64,000 nt of DNA from Rhopalosiphum padi (lineage: Eukaryota; Arthropoda; Insecta; Hemiptera; Aphididae): positions 72,022,152 to 72,086,151 of the forward strand of contig NC_083597.1 of the NCBI RefSeq assembly GCF_020882245.1, written 5' to 3'. The notes beneath the pieces are model-generated. The model did no database searches and was not told where the DNA came from. It saw only the letters and a list, made by a program, of their open reading frames with translations. Shown here piece by piece: positions 1-11,985 of this stretch (position 1 is the first letter of the stretch; each line of letters starts with the position of its first letter). A program made the translations under genes and the position numbers.

Positions 1-831
1 CAATTCTAAATTAATTAGTGTTTCATTTATTACAATATTAAATTATTATTGGTACCATTAAAATTAAAATAATTACATTTAAAATTTTTAAATATTAAAA
101 TATTAAATACTATTTTAGTGATAAAAAGCGGTGAATTTTATCGTTATCTGTATATAAATAATGTTATCACTTTATTATAACCATAGAACACTATGTAAAA
201 TATAACTATTCAGTTTAGTCAATACACGGTCTTAAATTATATTATATTTAGTCAACATAAGCGATAGGCATTGATTAAATATTTTGTAAATTTAATTAAT
301 GTCTTTACTAATGAAAATAAATAGTAAATATTAATATATTACTCAATACTTCAACTAATACTCAAATATAAAGCAAGTATTTTTATATTAGACATTATTG
401 TTATTCCAAGGTTTAAAAACGCCGGGTTTCCACTTCCCCCAATCGAGTAATAATGTTTAATACGTAGGTAACAGAACATCGGTAACTCGTTACCGTTTAA
501 TATCTTTTCTATGGTCCGAGGTGTAAACAATCTTTTATCACTGATATGTCATCATCGATAACAAAAATATACAAAATCAAGCTACTGTAGCATGTAAAGG
601 TAAATTGTAATGTGGAAGTTCTATAAATTCTTAACTCTAAAGTATATGTAATTGTGTAATACAGTAATCGTATTAAACATAAATCATAATATACAATAAG
701 CTTTCATTATTTTTTTTTATAATCAGTACCCTGAAGTTATGTATTTTAGATCAACTAAATTAATTTCAAGCGTCGATATTTAATTTTGTTTTACAGTTGT
801 ACGAAACAAATTTAAATCTAAATCGTTCAAA
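1..831 (+). promoter_or_regulatory. NELF-B upstream region and probable 5'UTR intron
   Basis: There is no coding sequence here. A donor-like AAAG|GTAAAT at 599/600 and an acceptor-like TTTTGTTTTACAG ending at 797 would make a 198-nt intron in the 5' untranslated region, ending 34 nt before the ATG at 832. The less AT-rich patch at about 420-540 is the likeliest start region for transcription. No TATA box stands out from the AT-rich background. This is inferred from splice-like motifs only. Confidence 0.35.
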
Positions 832-2604
832 ATGAGTGGGGGACGTCAACGTTCAATGTTCACGGTTCACCCAAACCAACAATCTGAATCAGGTATACAT
901 GGTCAAACATATTTATTAGAAACACTGACAAACTGTACAGATCCCTTAAAAGCTATTGAAGAATTTCAAGTAGACAATGGAATTCATTTACCATCACTTC
1001 GTCAAATGTTACCTTTGCTCGATCTTCATGGAATTCGGCGGTTAGATTTTCATAACTCTATACTAGAAGCACTACGCGACAAATTAGTTGCTCATATTGA
1101 AGAAATTGGTAAAAAAGAAGGACGTGACCGAGATCGTAAGCTTAAGGATATGTTGGCAAAGAGTTTTCCTTCAGTTCATATCAAACAATTAAGACCTATA
1201 ATTATGGCTATTCTTAAAAACATATCTCATATTGATGATAAATATTTAAATGTATTGGTTAAAGATACTGAACTTTATAAAGATACTGATACAGAAGTGA
1301 AGAGACAAATTTGGAAGGACAATCAATCACTATTGGTTAATGAAGTATCTCCTCTTTTAACACAGTACATAAGAGAGAAAGAAAATATTCTTTTCGACCA
1401 CAATAATTTAACCAATTTATTCTTTACACCATCGCCAAAATTGAGACGTCAAGGAGAAGTGGTACAAAAGCTTGCACATATGATAGGCTCAAGTATAAAA
1501 TTATATGATATGGTTTTGCAATTTTTGAGAACATTATTCTTGCGTACTCACAATGTACATTATTGTACATTAAGAGCTGAACTTTTAATGGCATTGCACG
1601 ATCTAGAAATTCAAGATATTATATCCATTGATCCGTGTCATAAGTTCACATGGTGTCTCGATGCTTGTATTCGTGAACGCAATGTTGATGTTAAACGCTC
1701 CCGTGAGCTTCAAGGGTTTTTAGATAGCATTAAAAGAGGACATGAAACAGTATTGGGAGATTTGTCCATGACATTATGTGATCCGTACGCCATTAATTTC
1801 TTAGCGACTTCAACTATTAGAATACTTCATCATTTAATTAACAATGAAAATTTACCAAGGGAAAATCATGTATTAGTTTTGTTGTTAAGGATGTTGTCTC
1901 TTGGTTTAAGCGCTTGGGTTATGATAGATACCCAAGATTTTAAGGAACCAAAACTTGATAGTCAAGTAGTCACTAAGTTTATGCCTGCCTTGATGTCACT
2001 CATGGTAGATGATCAAGTTAGATCATTAAATACTAAAATGCCTCTGGATGAAAGGGAATCTGCAATTACCATTATTGAACACTCTGGACCTGTTCCAGAT
2101 GCTGTGCAAGCATATATTCAAGAGAGTAGTGTTGCTTGTACGGTTGCTATGTATTATACATTACATGTTGCTAAAGCTAAAGACAGGTTAGCATTAATGA
2201 GAATATTGGGATCATTGGCCAACTGTGATCATGACCGTGCTTTCGAGGATCCATTTCTCCATTTTTTGGTAGCACTATTAATACAGCAAGTCGAAGAATT
2301 TTCTGCTGAAGATTTTTGTACTGTAATATTTGATGAATTCTTTTGCACTGGATTGAGTAGAGAAAATGTAGTTAGACATGTATTAAAACTAGTGTGGCAT
2401 GTTTATCCAAAGTTACCACCAAGTAGACTAAGTACATTAACTAAAGTTTTACAACCAAGTTCAACACATGATGAGGCTGTACACAAACTATACACTGATT
2501 TTGTAGAAAAGATATCGACAGATACAGAACCACCACCAGAACCACCAAGTTTTGATTATTTGGAATCGCCATTGATGAGTGTGCCTACACCATCGCATTA
2601 TTAA
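832..2604 (+). CDS. NELFB: Negative elongation factor B (NELF-B/COBRA1)
   Basis: The product is a 590-aa nuclear protein of the COBRA1/NELF-B family, a subunit of the NELF complex that holds RNA polymerase II in promoter-proximal pausing. The family is all-helical and scaffold-like. The protein matches it from near the N-terminus (GIHLPSLRQMLPLLDLHGIR at about residue 50) to the end, and its length is close to the human protein (about 580 aa). The proline-rich tail (TEPPPEPPSFDYLESPLMS) fits too. The whole coding region is one open frame without introns, unlike the other long genes here, so it may descend from a retrocopy that acquired a 5'UTR intron, or may simply have lost introns. The ATG at 832 follows CAAA, a good insect start context. 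The gene converges on QDPR. Confidence 0.95.
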   Translation: MSGGRQRSMFTVHPNQQSESGIHGQTYLLETLTNCTDPLKAIEEFQVDNGIHLPSLRQMLPLLDLHGIRRLDFHNSILEALRDKLVAHIEEIGKKEGRDRDRKLKDMLAKSFPSVHIKQLRPIIMAILKNISHIDDKYLNVLVKDTELYKDTDTEVKRQIWKDNQSLLVNEVSPLLTQYIREKENILFDHNNLTNLFFTPSPKLRRQGEVVQKLAHMIGSSIKLYDMVLQFLRTLFLRTHNVHYCTLRAELLMALHDLEIQDIISIDPCHKFTWCLDACIRERNVDVKRSRELQGFLDSIKRGHETVLGDLSMTLCDPYAINFLATSTIRILHHLINNENLPRENHVLVLLLRMLSLGLSAWVMIDTQDFKEPKLDSQVVTKFMPALMSLMVDDQVRSLNTKMPLDERESAITIIEHSGPVPDAVQAYIQESSVACTVAMYYTLHVAKAKDRLALMRILGSLANCDHDRAFEDPFLHFLVALLIQQVEEFSAEDFCTVIFDEFFCTGLSRENVVRHVLKLVWHVYPKLPPSRLSTLTKVLQPSSTHDEAVHKLYTDFVEKISTDTEPPPEPPSFDYLESPLMSVPTPSHY

Positions 2605-2781
2605 ACAATAATCTATTGTCATTTTATTAATGCTATTATATAATAATTATTATTGTTATAAAATAATATAATATTATGACAATCAATCCCTAATGTAATA
2701 TAAAACAAGATTTATTAAAACATTAAAATTGTATATTTATACTTTATATTTTATAAACCTCTCCCTTATCCATAGAGTAGG

Positions 2782-2815
<34 letters not shown>

Positions 2816-2904
2816 AAAAATGCTTTTATGTATAAATAATATTAAGTACAATTTAACTGACAGAAAACTGAAGGTTTGAAATGATTTTTTTGATATTTTA
2901 TAAA
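2605..2904. promoter_or_regulatory. Shared 3' region of convergent NELF-B and QDPR with opposed poly(A) hexamers
   Basis: This 300-bp spacer lies between two stop codons that face each other. A poly(A) hexamer AATAAA reads on - at 2716-2711 for QDPR. Overlapping it, ATTAAA reads on + at 2714-2719, with another ATTAAA at 2722-2727 for NELF-B. An (AT)n run of about 28 bp lies at 2785-2812. The two 3'UTRs probably overlap. The hexamers are seen directly; their use is inferred. Confidence 0.45.
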
Positions 2905-5785
2905 TTATTCAATGTCCAAAGTTGTTTTATTCTCCTTTGTATTTAACTGGACAAGTGAACCATTTGGAGGTCTTTCTTCATTTTTTATCCATTTAGAAAA
3001 TAACCTGAAAAATAAAAAAAGAAACTTTAAAAAATTACATTTTATTTATGGTTAAAAGAAGAATGCATAATGATAATACAAATTATAAAGAGAAAAAAAG
3101 GAGTGTACTATTTTATTTTTTCAATTTAATAATGTAAACCAGATTTAATATAGTTCATAGTAATCATTTGTACATCTATGATAGTTTTCAACTCTTTAAA
3201 GTTAATATATTATGTTTTTTGGCGTGAAACTTAAATAAAAAATTTTGTATTGTTAGCTATTTTTAAATAATAAGAGGTGTTTATTGTGTTAATTAATTTT
3301 AGAATTTTTTTTATTAAATAATTTATATTGTATGTATACTTTTAAATTTATTATTTTAAAGAAATTATATAATGATAACCATATGCAACTTATACATTTT
3401 CTGCATATTATAAATTAGAATAATATATGCTTAAGAAATAAATTGTTTTAAGAATTAAATATTGTTAGTGTACACTACTTACTCTGCAACAAATTCTAAT
3501 GGAGTCCAAGTTGAAGTGTCAGCTTTAGGCATCCATTTGCGATTCATAGGTGTGTCAAGGGTGACAGGCAGTATTGAAAAAGCCTGAGCTCCTGTTGGTA
3601 AACCACCATTTTCATCAGCCAATGATTTTGTCAAATGATGTATGGCTGCTTTGGCTAAACCATAACCAATCATTCCTGGGGTAGGACCTAGAGCAGCTTT
3701 AGCACCAGTCAATACTAAAATACCTCCAGGTTTTAAGAACTTGGACGCAATAGATGATGCTAATACTGAGCTCCAGACACTTTGTTTTAACATTAAATCG
3801 GTATTTTTTACAAAATCTACATATAAAATAAATAAATAATAATTAATAATGTAAATGAAAAAATATTTTTATGTAAAATACAGTTTAATATAACAATAAA
3901 AATGCATAATTTTTTTCACTTACCAACAGAGCTTGAACTCCCACCGGCCCAACCACCAGCAACACATATTACAGCATCTAATTTTTCAGATCCTAAAACG
4001 GAATCAAGCTCCTTCAAAATTTGAGATTCCTAAAAAAGTACATACTATTTTAAAAATTGTTTATTATTGATTATTTATTATCTTTATTGATTTAAAATGT
4101 AAAAAAAATAATAATTTAAAGATTAAATTGTGAATGTAGACGGATTGGGTTAGTTAACCTTTTGATTACTATAGTCACATAATATAAGCTTTTGCTTTCT
4201 TCTTATTTTGAAGCATGTACAATGAAAGTACCACAAAAAAAGTATTTCTAATTAAATTAATTTAATATTGCAGGCCAGCCAAGTATAGTTATATTGTAAT
4301 ACAGAAGTCAAAGTGTTTAACAAATGTATGAAGTTATTTTTATTGCTCCAAGTTGAATAGAAAAGACTTGAAGTCCTAAATGAAAAAGGACAAATAGAAC
4401 AATTCAATTAATTCAATTAAGAAAAGTCATTTTCCATTTTTAAATGAGTTATTGCTACAATAGCTATATCTTTCTTACATTATAATCATATTATAAAACT
4501 ATTATTAGGTTGTTTTACTTGTTCTAATATTGTAGCATTACGTTCCACAATCACATTGGCATTTGCATTTTCATTTTGTGTTAAGTCTATTGATCCGACC
4601 CACTGAAAAATAAAAATAAATTACTAATTATGTTATATTATAACAATAGCTCTATAATATTATGGACATGTGTTTATTACTACATAATATACAACTAATA
4701 CCTTATACATTCACATACATCTACGCATTAAGTAATATATGACTGTTTAGGCTATTTTATTACCTAAATATTTTAAACTATAAATTAATTGCTTTTAATA
4801 CTAAGTATTTCATATTCAGTAAATGACAATTGTCAATTAACAAGACATTTTTGAATTATCTGCAACCATGGCAATTATAAGTACTTCACATACCTATTAT
4901 TTAAAATACCTATTTTTCTAAATGTGTTAATATTAATAAAACTATTAACTAGTTTATGTAATAAAAATAAATATAAATATAGTTAGGTGTATACACCTAA
5001 CCTAACTATATTATAACTTAATTATTTGTCACTTAATTTTCCAAACACTTATTATGGTCTTGATATTTCTGTAGGCATTCTTATTTTTATCAATTTTTTT
5101 TATAATAGGTACCTGTAAGAAATATACGGTATTTAATTACTTAATGTGTTTTCAATCTTTAAAATAATTAAGTGTTATTTGAATGTTACAATGATGATTA
5201 TAATACCAAAATTAATTTAAAAACTAGTAGTTTTTATCACATAACACATAACTATACAGTAAAACTAATCGCATTTCATCATTAAATATTTTAATATTAT
5301 TTTTTAATCATAATATAGGATAATTATATTCATAGGAATTGAATATTGATAAAGTTAAACATTTCAGTAGACTAATTTTTACAAATATAATCATATTTAA
5401 TTATAAAATATAATTCATATAGGTATGTATTCATTTTCATTGGGCTTCGGATATAAAATTAGCTTTAGTTATATTAAAAATCATATTACGAAAAAATGTA
5501 AAATATACCATTATTTTGCCGATGTTAAACTATTTATATGTTTTTAAACGATCATAAGGTGACCTCGAATTATATAACGATCTGTATAATTACATCGGTC
5601 GAATAGGTATACTTTCATTGGAGTTATAGTTGTTCTATACCGAGCAGCTATAAAATTTACATTACTATATAGATATTATTATCATAGGTTATTATGCTTA
5701 CATATTTTTGGGACGAAAGTAGCGATATGCATGTCGATCCCAACGCTCCTTTTCCTCCGTACACCAATACTTTACCGGCAGCCAT
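2905..5785 (-). CDS. QDPR: Dihydropteridine reductase
   Basis: This NADH-dependent short-chain dehydrogenase recycles quinonoid dihydrobiopterin to tetrahydrobiopterin, the cofactor of the aromatic amino-acid hydroxylases. It is cytosolic. I resolve five coding exons on -: 5785-5702, 4602-4519, 4029-3924, 3816-3483 and 3004-2905 (stop TAA). All junctions are GT-AG and the phases agree, giving 235 aa against 244 in human. The N-terminus MAAGKVLVYGGKGALGS carries the glycine-rich cofactor loop. CVAGGWAGG follows in exon 3. Exon 4 has LTGAKAALGPTPGMIGYGLA with the catalytic Tyr-x3-Lys (YGLAK), then LPVTLDTPMNRKWMP, all diagnostic of this enzyme. The protein ends KENKTTLDIE. The longest intron (4603-5701) follows exon 1. 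Nothing in it looks broken. Confidence 0.95.
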
Positions 5786-6215
5786 CACGAGCAGTTCACG
5801 ACTTTCTAGGCCTGTGAATACGAACAAATAATAACAACGGGCAACAATGTGTGTAACGATATAACCGACGTACTAAAGGAGTGTAGACGTCTATCGACGA
5901 GACCGTGTCGTAAGTGACTGGTGAAATGTGAACACTGAACACTATACTATCGTAAACGCGAACACTAATGCAGTAATCCTTGTGTGCGTGAATATCGTGA
6001 TAGTTTATTATTATTATGAACACGGCCTCAGATTATGACTGTAAATGTATTGTAGAATAGAAAGGCGGTGGACCGTGCATTGGATAGGCGGACGGCACCT
6101 ACTACCTGCGTCCTGCTATTTAGCTGCTACTACACGTCTGCGGATTGTGTCCGCGGGGCGTTAACATTTTGAAATTCGCGGGGCGCGAACCAGGGACACA
6201 AGTCAACATAATATA
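5786..6215. promoter_or_regulatory. CpG-richer patch upstream of QDPR, possible bidirectional promoter
   Basis: Immediately upstream of the QDPR ATG (on -), about 400 bp is clearly richer in C, G and CpG than its surroundings (for example the stretch around 6065-6190). It is the natural promoter of QDPR. A 25-nt candidate first coding exon for the + strand zinc-finger gene lies inside it (ATG 6016-6018, donor GT at 6041). That exon ends in phase 1, which is the phase needed by the exon at 11224. The shared-promoter idea rests on this one small exon and is weak. Confidence 0.4.
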
Positions 6216-6939
6216 ATAACAATATTAATGTAAAATATTATATATATTATGTATTAAATTATTTTACGATATTATGCCTACGTAACTTTGCAACGTACAT
6301 ATTAGATATATTTAAAACAAAAATATGAAAAAATAATATCAGCTGTAGAATCTCAACAGTAGTCAGTACGCATGGTATAATAATATACATGTTCTGATGT
6401 TCATACTTCATGATCACATATTCTCATATTCTTATAATATTAAAAAACTAAAAAAACATAATATTGATCATGTATTCGTGTGCATCGTACGGAAAATAGC
6501 CATTGGCCCATCATTGCCCATTAATTTTTGATAGTTTACTTACAGAATAGATTAAATATTAAATGGTTTGGATTAATTGGTTTAATCAACCAACTTCTGT
6601 CACACTTGAAAAGTCAATCGTATTTCATAGTGAAATGAGAATTGCTATTTACTACATACCTACATAGCAGTGATAACACAAAGGGCGCGAATTCCACCAT
6701 CACGGTTGGCGGAAGACGACTACTATCGTTAATAGTCATTAAAGATAATATAACCACGAAGACTAATATATCGAAGTATAAATCATAGATATGTATAGAT
6801 TTAAACATCTCCATTCTCCATCCATAAATTATAGATACAAATAGTATTTTGTTAGTTATATAAAAATATAATAATATATGTACGTTTTTAAATTTTTAAA
6901 ATAAATATTAATTAGGTATATAAAATATTTTGTATTTTC

Positions 6940-6995
6940 GGACTTTTTGTCCAACTTTTTTTAAAGCGGACTTTTAGTCCCCGGACATTACGTCC
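6940..6995. repeat. Three consecutive 13-bp GGAC-N5-GTCC palindromes
   Basis: GGACTTTTTGTCC (6940-6952), GGACTTTTAGTCC (6968-6980) and GGACATTACGTCC (6983-6995) lie within 56 bp. Each is an interrupted palindrome with the same GGAC/GTCC arms. They could be a terminus of a transposable element or a cluster of dimeric protein binding sites. No family is assigned. Confidence 0.5.
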
Positions 6996-7525
6996 GCGAT
7001 TCAATATAGGTAGGTACATATACTAGTATACTAGTATATTCTAAAATCAATGATGGTACGTTATTCTTACAGTTTACCTAAAATATAGACAATACACGTC
7101 CAGACAAAATAATAAATATACTTCAATTTAATAAATCAATTATAAAATATTAATATAAAGGTATATTATAATATATAGGTTTATCATTTTTTTTTACATA
7201 TCATTATTGATATTGTAATACAAATTTATTGTGAATTTAAAAATTGACCATTTTTAAATCATACATAGACTGACTGAAATTTCGTAAATATGTGTGTTAG
7301 GTAGTCACTAGACTGCAGGTAAATGTACACGAGAGAGACCCGTTTCGCCCTAAATGTATAACAATATTTAACTAAACCTATACCAACTTAATTTTAAATT
7401 GATTTAAACTAGTTTAAACGAAATGAGAATCATATATAATATTAAAATTTGGACGAAACGGGTAGTGTCATTTTTGGTTGAAACGGGCTACGAACAGGTA
7501 CACATGATTTATAATGACTGCGTAC

Positions 7526-8109
7526 GAGTTGATCCCGGCCTCCCAAGTACCTTTTTACCTACATCGAGATACTGTTGAGTTGATTCCCGGATCATTATAT
7601 ATTTTTTTCATTATTTAGTCAAATATTCAGCCTTTAGCATAATCCAAAAGACACCACGAGCAGGTTAGCTAACAAGTTTCTCAAAGTGTTGTTCTTTTTA
7701 GTTTTTTTCGTATTTTGAAAATCATTTAATTTTTATTTATAAACTATTTATTGTATTATATTATAATTTATTATTTATTAAAAAAATGATTAGTTAGGTA
7801 AAAATGTAAAACACATTGTTTTTAAAAACTGGTATTCGGTAATGATATAACCGTATACCGTGACATAATCACTTTATTTACACAAAAAACTTTATTTTTC
7901 CCGGATTTTCATGAATTTTCTAGTCGCATTGCTCCTGCGTTTAATATATTATGTTTTAACTGCACTTCTAACAGCTCAATCTATCGATATACAACAATAA
8001 TGAATCAACTTGCACATAATATTTCTAATGACCCGGGAATCAACTCGTACATACCTTTTAACGACCCGGGAATCAACTAATACATAAAGTAGGTCTCGAG
8101 AATCAACTC
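7526..8109. mobile_element. Inverted-repeat element with GAGTTGATTCCCGG arms
   Basis: The left side carries GAGTTGATCCCGG (7526-7538) and GAGTTGATTCCCGG (7577-7590). The right side carries the reverse complement at 8033-8046 and 8066-8078, and a weaker CGAGAATCAACTC near 8097-8109. The paired opposite-facing motifs bound about 580 bp of AT-rich sequence. This fits a non-autonomous inverted-repeat transposon with repeated subterminal motifs. No target duplication was found and the exact ends are uncertain. Confidence 0.45.
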
Positions 8110-8420
8110 ACTAACTGTGTTTTTAATATAGGGTTTTTTTTCCAGGATTATTTTTTCACGTGGTTATTTTTTCGGTGACTAAATTTCCTGTGTTATTTAT
8201 TATGAGAACCGTTTTTTATCTTATTAAAAATATAATTGCTATCTAGATATTAGGCATATAAGTATGAAGTATGTGTACTATTAGTAATTTGTTGGCGAAA
8301 AACATATATATATAAAAGCAGAATGAGAGATGGGTACACATGGTATTAAGCCAACAGGTACTGGCGGTACTGCCTAATAACTAAAGAGTATACATAATAG
8401 GTCAATTAAGCAAGACTAAA

Positions 8421-8644
8421 CAGTGTCCTGTAATGATTTAGCTATTGCGATTTCTCCTGAAATAATGGAGATATCATAATTTTGGTTTTTTAATTAAATT
8501 TTAATTAAATTTATTAAAATAAATTAAATCATGAAATATTTGTAGTTCCTGTCCCTGTAAATCTTATTAAAAACCAAAATTATGATATCTCTATTACTTC
8601 AGGATAAATGGTAATTTATGTGGGTAATTCCTCACGGGACACTG
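8421..8644. mobile_element. MITE with CAGTGTCC termini
   Basis: This 224-bp element begins CAGTGTCCTG and ends with the inverse of CAGTGTCCCG. Near the ends, GATATCATAATTTTGGTTTT (about 8469-8488) is repeated inverted in the right arm (about 8569-8588), so more than 60 bp at each end can pair. The middle is AT-rich and non-coding. No clear target duplication is seen. The CAG...CTG ends suggest a hAT-like or CACTA-like origin, but the class is not settled. Confidence 0.6.
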
Positions 8645-10778
8645 AAGTATAGAGTAATTCTAGATCTGCATATTTTTAATCGTCTATTTTGAATGATAAG
8701 TGGAAGACAAAATAAGTTAAATTATAGTGATGGATGTTTAGCTGATTCAGTGTTCCGTGTTCAAAATTTTAGGTATTTTTATGGAAATTATTATTATTGT
8801 AACCTACATATAGGTAGGTACCACAACAAATAATATGGATATGTTATCAAGTACTTAATTAGCATAATTACTAGAGTTCTACTAAATCGAATAATATTAT
8901 ATTTTATAATGTAATGTACATAGTAAATAACAACGTACACACAATACACATACTTCATCATACTCGTTTCATTCTTAGAAACTAGGTAATAGCTTTTCTA
9001 GTAAACAGTTCATTTTTTTTTTAAATGAAATACATTTTTAATTTCTAAAATATATAATAAATAGTATCTATTTATAATCAATGATATTTTATACTTATGT
9101 AGTATTTGATCGATAAATAAAAAAATAAATACATTTTTTCGTCTTGTCTTATGATCTTTTTAAATTACGCGGAATTGTAAAATTACATTAAAATTTAAAA
9201 CAGACAAAATATTATCTAAAACCAAATAAAAATTTAGAAAAAACTTTTATTAAAATTGTTTAAAAGGACAATGTTTTTTATTGTACATTTGTCATTTAAA
9301 TAACAAACGATAAATTAAATGTTAACTTCTTTGTATTATTTTCAACAAATCCCCTAACAATAATGCATGCAATTCGGCTAGTCAAGACTAATTTAGTAAT
9401 TTATTTTTTCATTATATTTTTGTAACTAATATCTAATGGTAACCCTAACTAAAAATATATTCGATTTTCGCGAAAATCCATAAGTGTGGCGTGAGGTGAG
9501 ACTGCCTATTTATAGCAACTAGCAATTATAAGTTACAGCCTTATATGGGTTGAAAAAGAAGTTAAAACACTTTCCAAGTCTCAACTTCTCAAGGAATCTA
9601 TACTGATATAACTTTTATTGATATCAATTAAGTAGTTTCTGAAATTAGGGTGTTCAAAGATGGAAACTTTTCAGCTTTATGAATTTATGATATTACTACA
9701 TCAGTATGTCACTATGTCAGTATAGTTTAAAATTTAAACATGATGTACGAGGTACCTATAATTCCTTGATATATATTCAGCACAGACGCACAGTTGTCGT
9801 TTAGGATTAATGTCGGTATGAAGTCTTATCATAGACCGACAATTAGGTTTCATCCGTAGTCTGTGGCTTACACCGCTAACATTATCTATAGATAACTTAA
9901 GTATAAGCAATATTATCACACAGATTACAGACATACATAACTATTACAGTGTAAGTACTGTAAACATAAACTTGTTATATTTTATTAAAATCGTTTTACT
10001 TCTACTCATATGTCTAAGCTTCTATTACATTTACTGAATACTTTACTAATCTTTTATCTGCTAAATTAAATTATAAATTCAAGCCGAAACTATTATTAAG
10101 TACCTACCTCCTACTCATTATTTTATTCAATAAAAAGATATTGAAAATATCATAATATAATATTTTGTTCTAAGTGATATTTTATTGTACTCGTAAATAT
10201 TGTCTTAGTCTTTTTATAAATGTGTAATTAAGCTTAATAAACTGTATTATCTAATGAATATTTATACAGGTAAATGGTTCAGAAATTGTTACAATTAATA
10301 TATAATTGATTTTGTACAAGTAGTTGTTTCTATTAAAAGCCAATATTTAATGACTAGGTATTATATATAAATCATAAAACATTCTAACAATTCACTAAGT
10401 ATTATAATTTTAAATTATATAAATAGTATACATATATATAAATATAAATATTATCATTATTACAATTAATTGTTGTACCTATTAATTTTACGTATCATAT
10501 ATTTTAGTAATAGGTGCTTAGAAAATACCTTTTAAACAAAATAGATAAATAAAAATACATTTTCTAAATACTAATTTGGCATAAATTTCTATGGTAGTCT
10601 GGTTATATAATTAAAACACTGTATCCGCTCAAAAGTACCACAAAATAGTTATTAATCTTTTAAAAAAATATTGCTTAATAGTGTTTATGATAAACATAAC
10701 AATATTGAGGGTAATAATAGAAATTAAATTTTTCATATGGGATTGTGAATTAAAAAAAATATATGATCAAATACTGAT

Positions 10779-10920
10779 GTTTTTTTTTTTTTATTACTTT
10801 ATTTATATTTCCACAATCTGTTACATAAATTTTGAACAATAAGTGAAATTGATGAAATAGATAACTATGGCGTGAAGGACGGATTAAAGATACCTTCCAG
10901 TGAAGGCACTTTTAAAATAC
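10779..10920 (-). repeat. Poly-T-headed dispersed repeat, possible antisense retroelement tail
   Basis: A T13 run at about 10780-10792 is followed by sequence of less AT-rich composition (GGCGTGAAGGACGGATTAAA near 10870). On - this reads as a short element ending in poly(A), as SINEs or truncated LINEs do. No box A or box B promoter could be made out and the family is not recognised. Confidence 0.25.
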
Positions 10921-11223
10921 TGATGTAATGTTTTAACTTACAAATATTGTCAAGTTAACTTAATGACTATTAAAGTTGTAATTCTCTGCTAAATGCTGAA
11001 AACTTATAATTTAGTCTTGGCGCCATTAAACTTTTAATCTGAAGTTTGGTATTTGTGTTTACATACAAGTAGTCTTAAGATATTAAATTTAGTAATGACA
11101 AACATGTTTTAAGTTATGTTTAGATGGGTTAAATATATTCTATAAAGTTCACTTTTTCTAATAATACATTTTAGTTTTTAAATACTTTAAAAATGTATAA
11201 TTACTTTTTATTAATTTTTTCAG

Positions 11224-11985
11224 ATTATTCTCAAAAATGTCCAGATTGCCACAAATGTTTTTATTCTGCTACATCATTATTAGTACATTTTTTTAGTCAT
11301 GTCGGTGAAGAAAAATTGGTTGAAACCGGTAATAATGAAAATAGCTCAACTTCTAAAAAAAAACCTATAGAAACTAGCAATTATGGATCTTCTAAGCCAT
11401 TAAATTTGACAGTGGGTGAAACTCTGAATCCTTGGAAATATTGTTTGGCCACATATGAAGAGAATAACGATAACCCAGTTAAATCATTTAAAAAAGTAAC
11501 AAAAAAAAATAAAGAAAAAGACAAGAATTTTGAATGTAGCTTGTGTAGTAAAAAATTTGGGTGGACAACTGATCTTAAAAGGCATTTACTCATTCATACA
11601 GGTACCTAACCTTCATTTAATGCTACTTTAGTATAGTTATTGTTATAAATTAGATTGATAAAAATAAGTATTTTGAAAATGTATATTGTCATTAAAAGTA
11701 TTAAAAAAAAATCAATATTTATTATTAATTGTTTTAATTAAATGTACTGTGATTTGTTTTATTAAAGGAGAAAGGCCCTTTAAATGTAACTCATGCCAAG
11801 CTGCATTTACAAGAAATTTTTTACTCCAAAAACATTTTGCTCGAGCTCATAAAAAGGTATCTGAAGATGAATCAAAAAAATTGGAGAATCATGTACATGC
11901 CAATGTTACTGAAATTAAATTAAAAATGAAAGAACTAGAGTGCCAAAGGGAACATAGTAAGTCTGTTTCAGATAATGATAGTTAA
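11224..11985 (+). CDS. C2H2 zinc-finger protein, 3' exons (5' end not found)
   Basis: Two exons are resolved, 11224-11601 and 11768-11985 (TAA). The acceptor is TTTTTTCAG and the inner junction falls inside the finger linker, restoring HTGERPF. About 197 residues carry three C2H2 fingers, each C-x2-C-x12-H-x3/4-H. Finger 1 is QKCPDCHKCF...HFFSH, finger 2 FECSLCSKKF...HLLIH and finger 3 FKCNSCQAAF...HFARAH. Fingers 2 and 3 have the canonical TGERPF linker, while fingers 1 and 2 are separated by about 70 Ser/Lys/Asn-rich residues. The C-terminus is charged and possibly coiled. It is probably a nuclear DNA-binding regulator; the target is unknown. The first exon enters in phase 1, so at least one upstream coding exon is missing. 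A 25-nt exon at 6016-6040 would fit by phase, but evidence is thin. Confidence 0.8.

Larger units (their letters stand above)
6216..11223. other. Long AT-rich non-coding stretch with mobile-element debris
   Basis: No convincing coding exon is visible in this 5-kb stretch. It is probably the first intron of the zinc-finger gene. It holds three GGAC...GTCC palindromes (6940-6995), inverted CCCGTTTCG motifs near 7338-7350 and 7451-7463, a GTTGATTCCCGG inverted-repeat region (7526-8109), a 224-bp MITE (8421-8644), a perfect 16-bp palindrome GATTTTCGCGAAAATC (9463-9478), and a poly-T-headed repeat candidate near 10780-10920. Confidence 0.5.

Noticed and set aside
4983..5000. 18-bp palindrome TTAGGTGTATACACCTAA and nearby CCTAACCTAAC, considered as telomere-type repeats
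   Set aside because: Only two TTAGG-like units occur, and similar pairs are scattered in the window (for example near 31265, 41693 and 48308), as expected by chance.
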